57,182 nt of DNA from Saprospirales bacterium (lineage in GTDB: Bacteria > Bacteroidota > Bacteroidia > Chitinophagales > Saprospiraceae). The notes under the pieces are model-generated. The model saw only the letters and a program-made list of their open reading frames with translations, was not told the origin of the DNA and ran no database searches. Every line of letters starts with the position of its first letter. Position 1 is the first letter of the stretch. Of the stretch, positions 1 through 9,398 are shown piece after piece. Position numbers and translations under genes: made by a program. Location of the stretch: NCBI GenBank assembly GCA_016703765.1, contig JADJBL010000037.1, forward strand, positions 1 through 57,182. Direction: 5' to 3'.

Positions 1-327
1 TACGATGCGTTTGGTCTTCGCCTCATCGAGGCCAAGGACGTGGCAAAGGTGCCAGGAAATGGCTTCCCCTTCGCGGTCTTCGTCCGTCGCGAGCCAGACC
101 TCGTCAACCTTTTGCACCCATTCCCGGAGTTCCTTGACCACCTTCTGCTTGTCGGGCGATATGACGTATTTGGGGTCGAAGCCGTTGTCCACGTCCACGG
201 CGCGCTCGCTTTTCGGCAGGTCGCGGATATGGCCGTAGCTCGACTTTACGGTAAAGTCCTTTCCCAGTATTTTTTCAATGGTCTTGGCCTTTGCGGGCGA
301 CTCGACGATGAGGAGGTTTTTCGGCAT
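1..327 (-). CDS. topA: DNA topoisomerase I, N-terminal part (cut by window edge)
   Basis: Type IA topoisomerase that relaxes negative supercoils. The first 109 codons are visible on the minus strand, starting at ATG 327-325. The N-terminus MPKNLLIVESPAKAKTIEKI is the Toprim-domain start of TopA, followed by GKDFTVKSSYGHIRDLP and DNGFDPKYVISPDKQK. The acidic Toprim motif appears as ATDEDREGEAISWHL. The rest of the protein lies left of the window. The family identification is direct from these motifs. No promoter was assigned. Confidence 0.95.
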   Translation of the reverse strand, partial: MPKNLLIVESPAKAKTIEKILGKDFTVKSSYGHIRDLPKSERAVDVDNGFDPKYVISPDKQKVVKELREWVQKVDEVWLATDEDREGEAISWHLCHVLGLDEAKTKRIV

Positions 328-584
328 ACAAAAAAATATTTACCCCGGGTGTTTTCCCGGAGAAGGCACAAATGTAAAAAATTGGTTAATCCGCCTTTAC
401 TTCAACGATTGGGACAATCCTTGCAGCGCTTACCCTTTTTAAATTTCTTGCAACATTTCTTCTTCTTCTTCCCGAAGGAGGCAGACGCCGCAGGCCTCAG
501 ACGGACGGGGACGGAGATGACGGGAAGAAGGAGCATAGGACCAAATATGGTGCAAATGTAAGAGAAGATATCAAACCAGTCAAA

Positions 585-1130
585 TCACTTTTGTCCTCCT
601 CCCTTACCCACTTTTCTGGTTTCTTCCGAGAGGATGGTGCCTTCTTTCCGCCGCTCCTCGATTTCTTTCTTGCGTTCGGCCTGGAAGCGCTCCAGCAGCG
701 GCTTCACATCCAGGGGTTTCCGGTTGAGGTTGCGGTGGTAGGTGATGATGATAAAGCGGGCCATATCCTCCGGATGAGATATCCCCAACTCACGTAGGAA
801 ATGAGAGAGTCGGGAGCCTCCGTAGAATCCCCAATTATGTATTATCCAACGTCCGAGGCTGAAAAACAGGCGGTTGGCCGCTTCTTCCTCTTCCAGGGAT
901 TTGAATTTCAGCTTGGAGGGCTCGTCGATGAGCTTGTTGAGTTGGATAAAAGCGTCGGTCAGGTCTGCGGGGATATAGACCTCGAAAAGGTAGTCCTGGG
1001 TGATCCGCTTTTGGTAAGCCAGCTCGTATTCTTCCTTGTTCTCCGGGGGTTTTTGGGCAAATACCGAACCGGCAATACCCGCAAATGCAAATATCCACAC
1101 GAGCAACCTCCTGAAATACCAATCCGCCAT
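585..1130 (-). CDS. Secreted DUF6794-like hypothetical protein
   Basis: A protein of 181 residues starting at ATG 1130 (an adjacent ATG at 1133 is equally possible). It has an N-terminal signal peptide ending near SVFAQ, then a short soluble domain with motifs KRITQDYLFEVYIPADL, FFSLGRWIIHNWGFYGGSRL and MARFIIITYHRNLN. This resembles the small all-helical DUF6794 family often found in Bacteroidota; that assignment is from memory of the family and is moderately sure. The C-terminus is highly charged (KKEIEERRKEGT). The reading frame stays open upstream to 1391, but that stretch overlaps the start of the divergent lipoprotein gene and lacks protein-like composition. Function unknown. Confidence 0.7.
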   Translation of the reverse strand: MADWYFRRLLVWIFAFAGIAGSVFAQKPPENKEEYELAYQKRITQDYLFEVYIPADLTDAFIQLNKLIDEPSKLKFKSLEEEEAANRLFFSLGRWIIHNWGFYGGSRLSHFLRELGISHPEDMARFIIITYHRNLNRKPLDVKPLLERFQAERKKEIEERRKEGTILSEETRKVGKGGGQK

Positions 1131-1206
1131 CATCGCAAAATTTTTATCTGAACCCATTCGGAACCAATTATTAACTAATTTTGGCAAAAATAATCCTTTA
1201 ACGGCT

Positions 1207-4200
1207 ATGGAAAGATTGTATTTCACCGGCATCCTGATTTTATTACTCTCCGGATGCCAATCTCCCGGCGACGAGCAGGGTGGAAAAGGGAAACCCACAG
1301 ACCCCGTTTTCGAAAAGATCGATCCGAAAAAGTCTGGGATCAGCTTTGCCAACCGGATAACGGAAAACCACCAGATAAATATTATCACCAACTCCTATAT
1401 GTACAACGGCGGCGGCGTGGCCGTGCTGGACGCCGACCGCGACGGGCTGCCCGACCTCTACTTCATCAGCAGCCAGGAGAGCAACCGCCTGTACCTAAAC
1501 AAGGGCGATTTCCGCTTTGAGGACATCACCGAAAAAGCCGGGGTGGGCGCTGCGGAAGGCTACAAAACAGGGGTCACGGTCGTGGATATCAACGCCGACG
1601 GCTGGGACGATCTATACGTCTGCCGCACCGGACTGGATGCTGTCCCTCAACGCAAGAACCTGCTGTTTATCAACAACGGCGACCTCACTTTCACCGAAAA
1701 AGCGGCTGCCTATGGCCTCGATGACATTTCCGCCTCCAACCACGCCAACTTCTTCGACTACGATCTGGATGGCGATCTGGACATGTATATGCTCGGATAC
1801 CCCATCGACTTCGCCAATGTCAATAAGGTCAGTGTCAGGGAAGTGGATGGAAAGCAGGTGCGCGTCAATCCGCCGACCGGCCCGCTGGAATCCGACCAGC
1901 TTTTCCGGAACGAAGGAAACGGCAAATTTACGAATGTGAGCGGCCCTGCAGGCATTTCAGATCGGGCCTTCGGCCTGAGCGTCACCGTGAGCGATTTCAA
2001 TGACGACGGATACCCGGATATCTACGTCGCCCAGGACTATATCGAGCCGGACATTCTGTACATCAACAACCGGAACGGCGCCTTCAGCAACCGCATAGAC
2101 GATTACCTGCGCCACCAGAGCAACCACACCATGGGAGTGGATATCGCCGATTACAACAACGACGCCCTGGTCGACATCGTAGCCCTGGACATGATCGCCG
2201 AGGACAACCGCAGGGAAAAACTCCTCATGTCCACCATGTCGGTCCAACGATACGAGACGCTCCTTCGCTTCGGCTACGGCCGCCAGCTGATGCGCAACAC
2301 CCTCCAGCTCAACCGCGGCAAGGGCCAGTTCAGCGAGGTGGGACTCCTGGCAGGGGTGGCCCATACCGACTGGAGCTGGAGCCCGCTTTTCGCCGACTTC
2401 GACAACGACGGCTGGAAGGACCTCTACATCACCAATGGCTATTACCGGGATGTCACTAACATGGATTACCTGGCCTATACCGTCGATTCCATAAACAAGC
2501 TCGGGGGCATCACCAACCAGCGATTCCCCGATTTCAACGATTACCTCAAACTCATTCCCAGTGAGCGACTGCCCAACTATATGTACAAAAACCGCGGCGA
2601 CCTGAGCTTTGAAAAGGTGACCCAGCCCTGGGGCGTTTATGAACCCTCCTTTTCCAACGGCTCCGCCTATGCGGATCTGGATGCCGACGGCGACCTGGAT
2701 CTGGTGGTCAACAATATCGAGGACCCCGCCTTTTTGTTCCGCAACCTCAGCGCCGATAAGGGCAAGGGGCACTACCTCCAGGTCGCGCTGGAGGGAAAGG
2801 CGCCCAACCTGAAGGGGATTGGCGCCAGCGTGCGTATCGCGAAGGGCGAGACGACCCAATACCTGGAAATGACGCCCACGCGAGGTTTCCTTTCCTCGGT
2901 GGAGCACCTGCTCCATTTCGGTTTGAGCGATAACTCGGCTATCTCCAGCCTGGAAGTCCGCTGGCCCGACGGCTCCATGCAGGTGTTGAAAAATGTAAAA
3001 CCCGACCAGCGCCTGAGCCTCAAGCAGGCGGACGCCACGGAAAAATATCAGCCTGGTCAAAGGCAGATGCCTCAGCCCCTGCTCCAGCCGGCCGAAGGCA
3101 TGGGCCTGGATTTCGTGCACCGCGAAAACGCCTTCGAAGATTTTAACCGGGAGCGCTTGCTCCCCCACCGCTTTTCCAAACCCGGTCCCGGCCTGGCCGT
3201 GGCCGACGTCAACGCCGACGGACTGGAGGATTTTTTCATCGGAGGCGGAGGAGGACAGGGAGGCGCATTGTTTTTGCAACAAAAAAACAGCGGCTTCCGG
3301 CGCTCTCCCCAGCAAACCTGGGAAAAAGATAAGGACCACGACGATATGGGGGCTGTGTTTTTCGACGCCGACGGCGACGGCGACTCCGATCTGTTCGTCG
3401 CCAGCGGGGGCAGTGAATTCCCGGCCAACGACGAGCACTACCAAAGCCGCCTCTTCCTCAACGACGGCAAGGGAAATTTCAGCCTAACCACCGATGCTCT
3501 TCCCCGCTTCACTTCCAGCAGTTCCTGTGTGGCTGTCCACGACCTGGAGGGCGATGGGGACCTGGATCTGTTCATCGGCGGCAGGGTGCTGCCCGCCGCC
3601 TACCCGGCTACGCCGCAAAGCGCGGTGCTGGTCAACGACAAGGGTAAATTCTCGGATCAAACCACGCAAGTAGCACCCGAACTAAGGAGCGTAGGCATGG
3701 TCAGCGACTTCCGATGGGGCGACCTGGACGGCGACGGGACGGCGGAGCTGGTCGTCAGCGGGGAATGGATACCTGTGAGCGTTTTTAAAATCCAGGACGG
3801 AAAGCTCCAAAATGCAACCGAAGCCTTTGGTCTGAGCGGAACGAACGGCTGGTGGAATTGCCTGAGCCTGGCCGATGTGGACGGCGACGGCGATATGGAT
3901 ATCCTGGCAGGCAACCTGGGCCTCAACTCCCGGCTGCACGCCTCGCCCGAAGCGCCCATGAGGCTCTACGCCAAGGATTTCGACAACAATGGAAGTATCG
4001 ACCCCATGGTCTCCTTCGTAAAGGAAGGGAAGGAATACCCCCTGGCCCGGCGCGAAAACATCATCGTTCAGCTGCCCAAGCTGAAGAAAAAATTCGTGTA
4101 CTACGGGCCCTACTCCCAGGCCACCTTCGACCAGGTTTTTTCGGCGGAGGACTTGAAGAATGCGCAGGTCTTGCAAGTGAACGAGTTCCGCTCCTGCCTG

Positions 4201-4550
4201 TTCGTCAACGAAGGGGGCGGAAAATTCGCGGCGCGGCCCCTGCCGATCCAGGCCCAGGTATCTCCCGCCAACCGGTTTTTGGTCGAAGACCTCAACGGCG
4301 ACGGCAAGCCGGATATCCTGATGGTGGGCAACAACTACGACGCCGATACGGAGTCCGGGCCCTACGACGCCGGCAACGGACTGGTGTTGCTGGGTTTGGG
4401 AAATGGGGCCTTTCAGCCCTGTCCGAACTGGAAAGCGGGCTTTGGGCCAACAAGAATGCAAAAGACCTCGCCAGGGTACGGCTCGCCGACGGTCGCACCC
4501 TCTTCCTGGTGGCGAACAACAACGATTCCATACAGGCGTTCCTGAAATAA
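1207..4550 (+). CDS. VCBS/FG-GAP repeat lipoprotein with UnbV (ASPIC) domain, frameshifted near the 3' end
   Basis: Surface lipoprotein of about 1114 residues after correction. The start MERLYFTGILILLLSGCQS contains a lipobox (LLSGC). Many FG-GAP/VCBS calcium-binding blades follow, such as VLDADRDGLPDLYF, FFDYDLDGDLDMYM and DFNDDGYPDIYV, forming a beta-propeller. An ASPIC/UnbV segment (GIGASVRIAKG...VEHLLHFGL...VRWPDGSMQ) lies near residues 560-640, with a second set of blades after it. In Bacteroidota such proteins are cell-surface and often sit with SusC/SusD genes; none is adjacent here. The frame breaks at CCC 4417-4419: adding one C restores FQPLSELESGLWANKNA and a normal C-terminus ending VANNNDSIQAFLK at 4550. 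Without it the last 36 residues are unrelated. Confidence 0.9.
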
Positions 4551-4756
4551 GTAAACTTGTTCCCGATTCCGCTTGCACTTGTATGCTTAGTTTTTTACAT
4601 TTGCCCAAAATTCGGAGGACCTGAAATTTTTTTTATCTTTTTTATGGGATGTTAGAATTTTTTATGGTTTCTATGGGGATTTGCCCCTTTGTTTGAAATT
4701 TTTATTTTTCTATTGAGCCCAATTTCGTTTATTAATTTTAAAACCCAACTAGTGCT

Positions 4757-4978
4757 ATGTATTGGACGCTAGAACTGGCCTACCATCTCGAAGATGCCCC
4801 GTGGCCCGCTACCAAGGATGAATTGATTGATTACGCCATCCGGTCGGGAGCTCCGCTGGAAGTCATTGAAAACCTTCAACAGTTGGAGGATGAGGGGGAA
4901 ATATATGAGAGCATCGAGGATATCTGGCCGGACTATCCGAAAAAGGACGATTTCCTGTTCAACGAAGATGAATACTGA
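4757..4978 (+). CDS. DUF2795 domain protein
   Basis: A 73-residue acidic protein, MYWTLELAYHLEDAPWPATK..., matching the short DUF2795 family that is widespread and highly conserved in Bacteroidota. The motifs KDELIDYAIRSGAPLEVIENL and EIYESIEDIWPDYP are characteristic. There is no signal peptide. The function is unknown; it is often located beside housekeeping genes, as here in front of cmk. The leader is AT-rich but no clear TAnnTTTG box was found. A hairpin follows the stop codon. Confidence 0.88.
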   Translation: MYWTLELAYHLEDAPWPATKDELIDYAIRSGAPLEVIENLQQLEDEGEIYESIEDIWPDYPKKDDFLFNEDEY

Positions 4979-5006
4979 GCCGGATCCATTCCGGATGAGG
5001 AGTTAA

Positions 5007-5036
5007 AAAAGGGAGGGCGCAACCGCACTCCCTTTT
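5007..5036 (+). terminator. Hairpin after the DUF2795 gene
   Basis: AAAAGGGAG (5007-5015) pairs with CTCCCTTTT (5028-5036) across a 12-nt loop. It lies between the DUF2795 stop and the TTG start of cmk. The T tract is only four bases, so it may be a weak terminator. Confidence 0.5.
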
Positions 5037-5061
5037 CGCTTATAAACAGCCCAATACTGCT

Positions 5062-5739
5062 TTGGAAAAGAAGATCATCGTCGCAATAGACGGCCATTCC
5101 TCCTGCGGGAAAAGCACCCTGGCCAGAGACCTGGCCCGCGGCCTCAGCTACGCCTACATCGACTCGGGCGCCATGTACCGGGCCGTGACACTGTATTTTC
5201 TGGAAAACGGGGTGGACTGGAACGACCCCTCGACTGTGGGCCAGGCGCTTCAGCGCATCCGGATCGAGTTCCAGGTTTCGGAGGCGCAAAACCAGACCCT
5301 GCTCAACGGCGTTATCGTGGAGGACGCCATCCGGAGCATGAGGGTTTCCGAATACGTGAGCCCGGTCTCCACCATTTCGGCCGTGCGGCGGGCCATGGTG
5401 GCCCAGCAGCAGGACCTGGGCCGGAAACGAGGGGTGGTTATGGACGGCAGGGATATCGGGACCGTCGTTTTTCCGGATGCGGAATTGAAAATTTTCCTCA
5501 CCGCATCCACCGAAGAAAGGGTAAGAAGGCGATACAGCGAACTCAGTGCCAAGGGAATACATATTACAGAGGAGGAAGTCAGGGCCAACCTCCTGGACCG
5601 CGACCGGATCGACTCCACGCGGGAGGACAGCCCCCTGAAGCAGGCCTCCGACGCCCGGATACTGGACAACACCTTTCTCAGCCGCGAAGAACAGTATTCC
5701 ATGGTCATGAAATGGGCCCTGGAGGCTATTCGATCATAA
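5062..5739 (+). CDS. cmk: Cytidylate kinase
   Basis: Phosphorylates CMP and dCMP with ATP in pyrimidine nucleotide salvage. The 225-residue protein has the P-loop IDGHSSCGKSTLARDLA near residues 9-25, the substrate motif YIDSGAMYRAVTLYF, the conserved VVMDGRDIGTVVFPDA and the lid segment RVRRRYSEL...RDRIDSTREDSPLKQA. Length matches the family. The start is TTG; there is no ATG between the upstream hairpin and the P-loop, and the N-terminus MEKKIIVAIDG starts where the family normally does. It is followed 10 bases later by moeB. Confidence 0.96.
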   Translation: MEKKIIVAIDGHSSCGKSTLARDLARGLSYAYIDSGAMYRAVTLYFLENGVDWNDPSTVGQALQRIRIEFQVSEAQNQTLLNGVIVEDAIRSMRVSEYVSPVSTISAVRRAMVAQQQDLGRKRGVVMDGRDIGTVVFPDAELKIFLTASTEERVRRRYSELSAKGIHITEEEVRANLLDRDRIDSTREDSPLKQASDARILDNTFLSREEQYSMVMKWALEAIRS

Positions 5740-5749
5740 TCCGCCTGCC

Positions 5750-6883
5750 ATGTCACCGCTCTCAAAGGACGATCTTCCGCGCTACGCCAGGCACCTCTCC
5801 CTGCCGGGGATCGGTCCGGAGGGGCAGGAAAAGCTGCTCCGGGCACGGGTGTTGGTGGTGGGCGCGGGAGGATTGGGCTGTCCGGTCCTATTATACCTCG
5901 CCGCCGCCGGAGTAGGCCGGATCGGGATCGTAGATTCCGACCGGGTGGAAGCGGGAAATTTGCAGCGGCAGATCGCCTTTACCACCGAAGACATCGGTCA
6001 ATTCAAAGCCCTGGCGCTCCAGAAAAGGCTGCAAGCCCTCAATCCGGGCATTCAGATCAGCGCCTGGCCCGAGCGGCTCAGCTCGGCCAATGCGGAGGAA
6101 ATTTTTTCGGATTTCGACATCGTGGTGGACGGCACGGATAATTTTCCCACCCGATATCTGATCAATGACGCCTGTTTGTTGTTTAAGAAAACATGCGTCC
6201 ATGCGTCGGTTTTCCGGTACGAGGGACAATTGTCGGTGTTCAACCGCTTGCGGGAGGACGGAAGCCGGGGCCCCAACTACCGGGACCTCTTCCCCGCCCC
6301 TCCCCCGGAAGAGCAGGCGCCCGACTGCGGCGAAGCCGGCGTGCTCGGCGCCCTGACTGGAATTTTGGGCGCCCTGCAGGCCAACGAGGTCATTAAACTG
6401 ATCACGGGCCACGGCAAAACCCTCGACGGCAGCTTGCTGCTCCTGGATTCAGCCTCGATGCAGTTTCGAACCATACAATTGCCTGCCGGAAAGGACCACC
6501 ATATCTCCCAACTCATCGACTACGAGGCATTTTGTAAAACCCCAAAATCACCCAACATGAGCCATATCCCGCAAATCAGCCCGAAAGAACTCAAAGCCCT
6601 CCTAGACCAGGGCGCCGACCTCCAACTCATCGACGTGCGCGAGCCCTACGAGCGCCAGATAGCTAACATTGGAGGGGAGCTGATCCCCATGGGCCAGGTC
6701 ATGCATTCGGTCGACCGCATCGAGCGGAGCAAGCAGGTGGTCGTCTATTGCCGAAGCGGCCGAAGAAGCGGCGACATCATCCGCATCCTGCAGGAGCATT
6801 TCGGATTTACCAACCTGATCAATTTGAAGGGTGGAATCCTCGCCTGGTCGGAGGAGGTGGATTCGGGGGTAGCGAAGTATTAG
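5750..6883 (+). CDS. moeB: MoeB/ThiF-type adenylyltransferase fused to a rhodanese domain
   Basis: Activates the C-terminal glycine of a ubiquitin-like sulfur carrier (MoaD or ThiS) by adenylation. Residues about 10-250 form the E1-like domain: nucleotide motif VLVVGAGGLGCPVLLYL, the R...Q motif in NLQRQIAF, the DGTDNFPTRYL Asp loop, and the Cys-bearing loop APDCGEAGVLGALTG. A C-terminal rhodanese domain (about 280-377) has LIDVREPYERQIANI and the active-site loop VVYCRSGRRSGD, whose Cys can carry persulfide sulfur. The zinc CxxC pairs seen in many MoeB proteins are not evident. No moaD, moaE or thiS lies nearby, so whether the partner is molybdopterin or thiamine cannot be told from context. 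Confidence 0.9.
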   Translation: MSPLSKDDLPRYARHLSLPGIGPEGQEKLLRARVLVVGAGGLGCPVLLYLAAAGVGRIGIVDSDRVEAGNLQRQIAFTTEDIGQFKALALQKRLQALNPGIQISAWPERLSSANAEEIFSDFDIVVDGTDNFPTRYLINDACLLFKKTCVHASVFRYEGQLSVFNRLREDGSRGPNYRDLFPAPPPEEQAPDCGEAGVLGALTGILGALQANEVIKLITGHGKTLDGSLLLLDSASMQFRTIQLPAGKDHHISQLIDYEAFCKTPKSPNMSHIPQISPKELKALLDQGADLQLIDVREPYERQIANIGGELIPMGQVMHSVDRIERSKQVVVYCRSGRRSGDIIRILQEHFGFTNLINLKGGILAWSEEVDSGVAKY

Positions 6884-6893
6884 GCCATTTTGC

Positions 6894-7934
6894 TCACATC
6901 TCTCCCAGTTTCACATAAAACTCCTCTCCCGTGTCCAGGTCGTACATAGAGATATTGTAGCGAACCGACATGGAGTCGGTGATGCCGTTTTCAAAAAGAT
7001 AGTCCCGCCGGGTAAGCAGCAGGCGGTTGCTGCCGTCGCGGGCGGCGGAGATGGAAGAGTATTGAATGTTTGGACAAACCTCCTTGACCAGGTCAATTTG
7101 ACTGGTGGTCGTATTGGCGCGATAAATACCGTTGTCGTTGATCCAAACGAGTTCTTCCTCATTAAGCCAGTCCAGCCCCCTGAAATTTTGAAACCCTTCT
7201 GTATAGGGATAGCTCCAGGTAATTTCTTCGTTTTGAAAAACGACAATATCTACCTGGCCAGGTAACAGACGTCTTGCAGCTATTTTTGATTCGTACGAGG
7301 ATGAGTGGGTCAGTAAAACAGGTAAGGTGTCTAAAAGAGTGCCATCGCTATTTAGAATGAAAGAGTTATATTCAGTTCCATTCAAATTTGCTAGTATAGA
7401 ATTTCCATTATCGACCCAAATGGGATGAGTAACTACATTGCTGTTTAACAAAAATGTCAGGCTATCGCCATTTGGCTTTATTTTATACAGGCCCCGCTCG
7501 CTTGGAAATGGGGTTCCAGCGTCTATCCACCTGACCAATAATATCCATCCTTTTTCCGACCACTTAGGGAGGCGAGGCCAAGACCGAGAAAAACCGATAG
7601 AGTCATGAATAGTCCAGATTTCCCCGGTACAAAAATTTGCTCCTTTTACGGCATAACTCCCATTGGTGGCATCGTAACAAAACAAGAACTGACCAAAAAA
7701 ATTTGGGTCAAAAGAGGGGTATTGATAAAAATCGCTTTGGCCGGGATAAACAGGTAAAAACCCCCAAGGATCCGTTGGCAAGGGCTCAAAACAGGTATCC
7801 GTGATGGGTATCAATTCCAGTATTGAAGTACATGGAAGGGGTATCTTCCCGCAGGGAGGGATCTCGGATTTTTGACAACCATAAGCTATACAAAATGCAG
7901 CCAGAAGGACGTAAGCGCTAGTATTCTTGTGCAT
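6894..7934 (-). CDS. Lipoprotein, probable beta-propeller
   Basis: A 346-residue protein with an N-terminal signal sequence and a probable lipidated Cys (FCIAYGCQKSEIPPCG). The body contains repeated strand-rich segments such as WPRLPKWSEKGWILLVRW, GLYKIKPNGDSLTFLLN, GIYRANTTTSQIDLVKE and LLLTRRDYLFENG, which read like TolB/WD40-type propeller blades. I do not recognise a specific family. It is convergent with moeB (10 bases apart). Base composition is more AT-rich than its neighbours, which may point to recent acquisition or relaxed constraint. Confidence 0.7.
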   Translation of the reverse strand: MHKNTSAYVLLAAFCIAYGCQKSEIPPCGKIPLPCTSILELIPITDTCFEPLPTDPWGFLPVYPGQSDFYQYPSFDPNFFGQFLFCYDATNGSYAVKGANFCTGEIWTIHDSIGFSRSWPRLPKWSEKGWILLVRWIDAGTPFPSERGLYKIKPNGDSLTFLLNSNVVTHPIWVDNGNSILANLNGTEYNSFILNSDGTLLDTLPVLLTHSSSYESKIAARRLLPGQVDIVVFQNEEITWSYPYTEGFQNFRGLDWLNEEELVWINDNGIYRANTTTSQIDLVKEVCPNIQYSSISAARDGSNRLLLTRRDYLFENGITDSMSVRYNISMYDLDTGEEFYVKLGEM

Positions 7935-7995
7935 GGCAGAAGGGCTTTGGAGATAACGGAAGTAATTTGCAATTTTTATCCCGTTTTGCCAAAGA

Positions 7996-8112
7996 GTTGA
8001 AAAGTTGAAAAAGTTGAAAAGTTGAATAGTTTAAAGTTTTAAAGGACGCCTTTTTGGCTTTGCCAAAAAGAAATTCAACTTTTCAACTTTTCAACTTTTC
8101 AACTTTTCAACT
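7996..8112 (-). repeat. GTTGAAAA array hairpin with inner palindrome, 3' of the LuxE-like gene
   Basis: Read on the minus strand, about five GTTGAAAA units start at the stop codon of the LuxE-like gene. They are followed by the inner palindrome CTTTTTGGC-AAA-GCCAAAAAG (plus strand 8050-8070, loop TTT) and then by the complementary TTTTCAAC units at 7996-8027. The stop codon TGA 8109-8107 lies inside the first unit. The same composite element, in the same orientation relative to its gene, follows the amidase gene at 19773-19868. Confidence 0.85.
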
Positions 8113-9049
8113 CACCAACAGATTACAGCCCCGAATATCGCTGTTATCCAGCCTGCCAAGCACTTCAAAGCTGCCGTCGGCATAGGCCTTGCCCAGGTCG
8201 TCGGTGGCGAGGAAGGAGCAGGTGTCGAGGTTGGCCAGGTCGATGATATTGAGGGCGCCGGGGCGACCATGGGGCACGGTAGTTAAAGGGTCGGTGATCT
8301 CCCGGGCGGAGACCTTCATGAGCGGGGATGGATAAAACCTGCCATCGCCGCGGGAATAGGCTTGCGACAGGAGTTCCGTCATGCCGTATTCGGAGTGGAT
8401 GGATGGGACTCCGAAGGCCTCTTTCAACATATCGTGAAGCTCTTCGCGGGTTAGTTCCCTCCGTCGGCCCTTCATGCCGCCCGTCTCCATGACGAGGAGT
8501 TCCGGGAAGTGGAAAGGCGCCTGTTCGGCCAGCTCCAGCAGGGCAAAGCTCACGCCCAGCAACACGGTCGGGATATTTTTCTCCTTGCATTCGTCCAGAA
8601 CCCCGCGCAGTTTGTTCCATTCGTACAGAAAAAATCCGCTTTGCCGAAAGGGCGAGCGGCTGATAAAATGCTGGGCCATGTAAACCAGAGAGGAACCCTC
8701 GCGTTCCAGATAGGAAGGAAGCAGGGCCAGGAAGCAGCGGGATTCCACCGGACCGTAAAAGGCGGAGAAACAGCGCTCCGCATTGGACAGATACCAGGCG
8801 GGATCCCTCAACAGGTGTTGGCTGGTGGAGGAGGCGGTGGTGCCGCTGCTGGAAAATACAAGGGCGGGGCTCCAATCGCCGGTTTGGATATCGTGTGTTT
8901 TGAATAAGGAGATGGGGAGGTAAGGTATTTGGTCTATTGCCTCCACTTGCTTGATAACGAAAGACCTCCAGAGCAAGCGCATCGAAAGACCAGGCGGCGG
9001 AATCTGTCAGTTTCCGCGCCAATTCGTTTCGTTGGGATTGCCAATTCAT
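8107..9049 (-). pseudogene. LuxE/PaaK-like acyl-protein synthetase, broken by an internal deletion
   Basis: Homolog of the Bacteroidota acyl-protein synthetase (LuxE-type, ANL superfamily). Residues 1-27 are read from ATG 9049 (MNWQSQRNELARKL...ALALEVFRYQA). The rest lies in another frame from about 8946 (VEAIDQIPYLPISLFKTHDI). It contains the AMP-binding motif VFSSSGTTASSTSQHL, FLALLPSYLEREGSSL, VMETGGMKGRRRELTR, SEYGMTELLSQAY and the C-terminal GRLDNSDIRGCNLLV. Full-length relatives have about 18-19 more residues between FRYQA and the IPYLPI motif. A 56-bp loss would explain both the gap and the frame change and would give a 332-residue parent, the usual size. This is either a real inactivating deletion or an assembly error. 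The stop lies in the GTTGAAAA array. Confidence 0.75.
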
Positions 9050-9064
9050 TTTGAGGTTGTTATT

Positions 9065-9318
9065 CAACCGCTCTGCGGTTGTTTCTTTGTTTTCTGCCAA
9101 CCCCGGATTTCATCCGGGGTTATGAATATTAAATCCCTTCGGGATTGATTGCATACTAGCACTCCGGGTTCTGGCGACCCATGGACACCAGTTATGAAAA
9201 TTAAATCCCTTCGGGATTGATTGCATACGGAAACAAAACCCTGAAAGGGTTTAACATTAATAGCCCCCGATGCAATCGGGGGTAAAAGTAGTATGTTTAG
9301 ACAACCGCTTAGCGGTTG
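9065..9318. repeat. Cluster of seven small palindromes with 3-nt loops
   Basis: The gene-free stretch 9050-9398 holds seven perfect inverted repeats, each with a 3-nt loop: CAACCGC at 9065-9081, AACCCCGGAT at 9099-9121, AATCCC at 9132-9146 and again at 9204-9218, AAACCCT at 9236-9252, CCCCCGAT at 9264-9282, and CAACCGC at 9302-9318. The two AATCCC units sit in a longer shared block ending GGGATTGATTGCATAC. The outermost units share the same arm, so the cluster is itself flanked by inverted copies. A long open frame on the minus strand through it appears to be an artefact of the repeats. Confidence 0.8.
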
Positions 9319-9398
9319 AATTTTCAATGATTAAAAGTATCCCGTTCGCGCAAAGAAAAACCGTATTTTTCCGTTACCAAAGATATAACCTGCATAAA

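Noticed and set aside
1957..3444. 495-codon open frame on the minus strand
   Set aside because: Antisense shadow of the VCBS lipoprotein gene, which has clear FG-GAP and UnbV motifs.
9125..9225. Possible CRISPR array from the duplicated AATCCC-TTC-GGGATT block
   Set aside because: Only two copies, no regular spacers and no cas genes.
9064..9327. 87-codon open frame on the minus strand containing NQSRRDLIFIT twice
   Set aside because: Translated from the palindrome cluster; the repeated peptide only reflects the repeated DNA.
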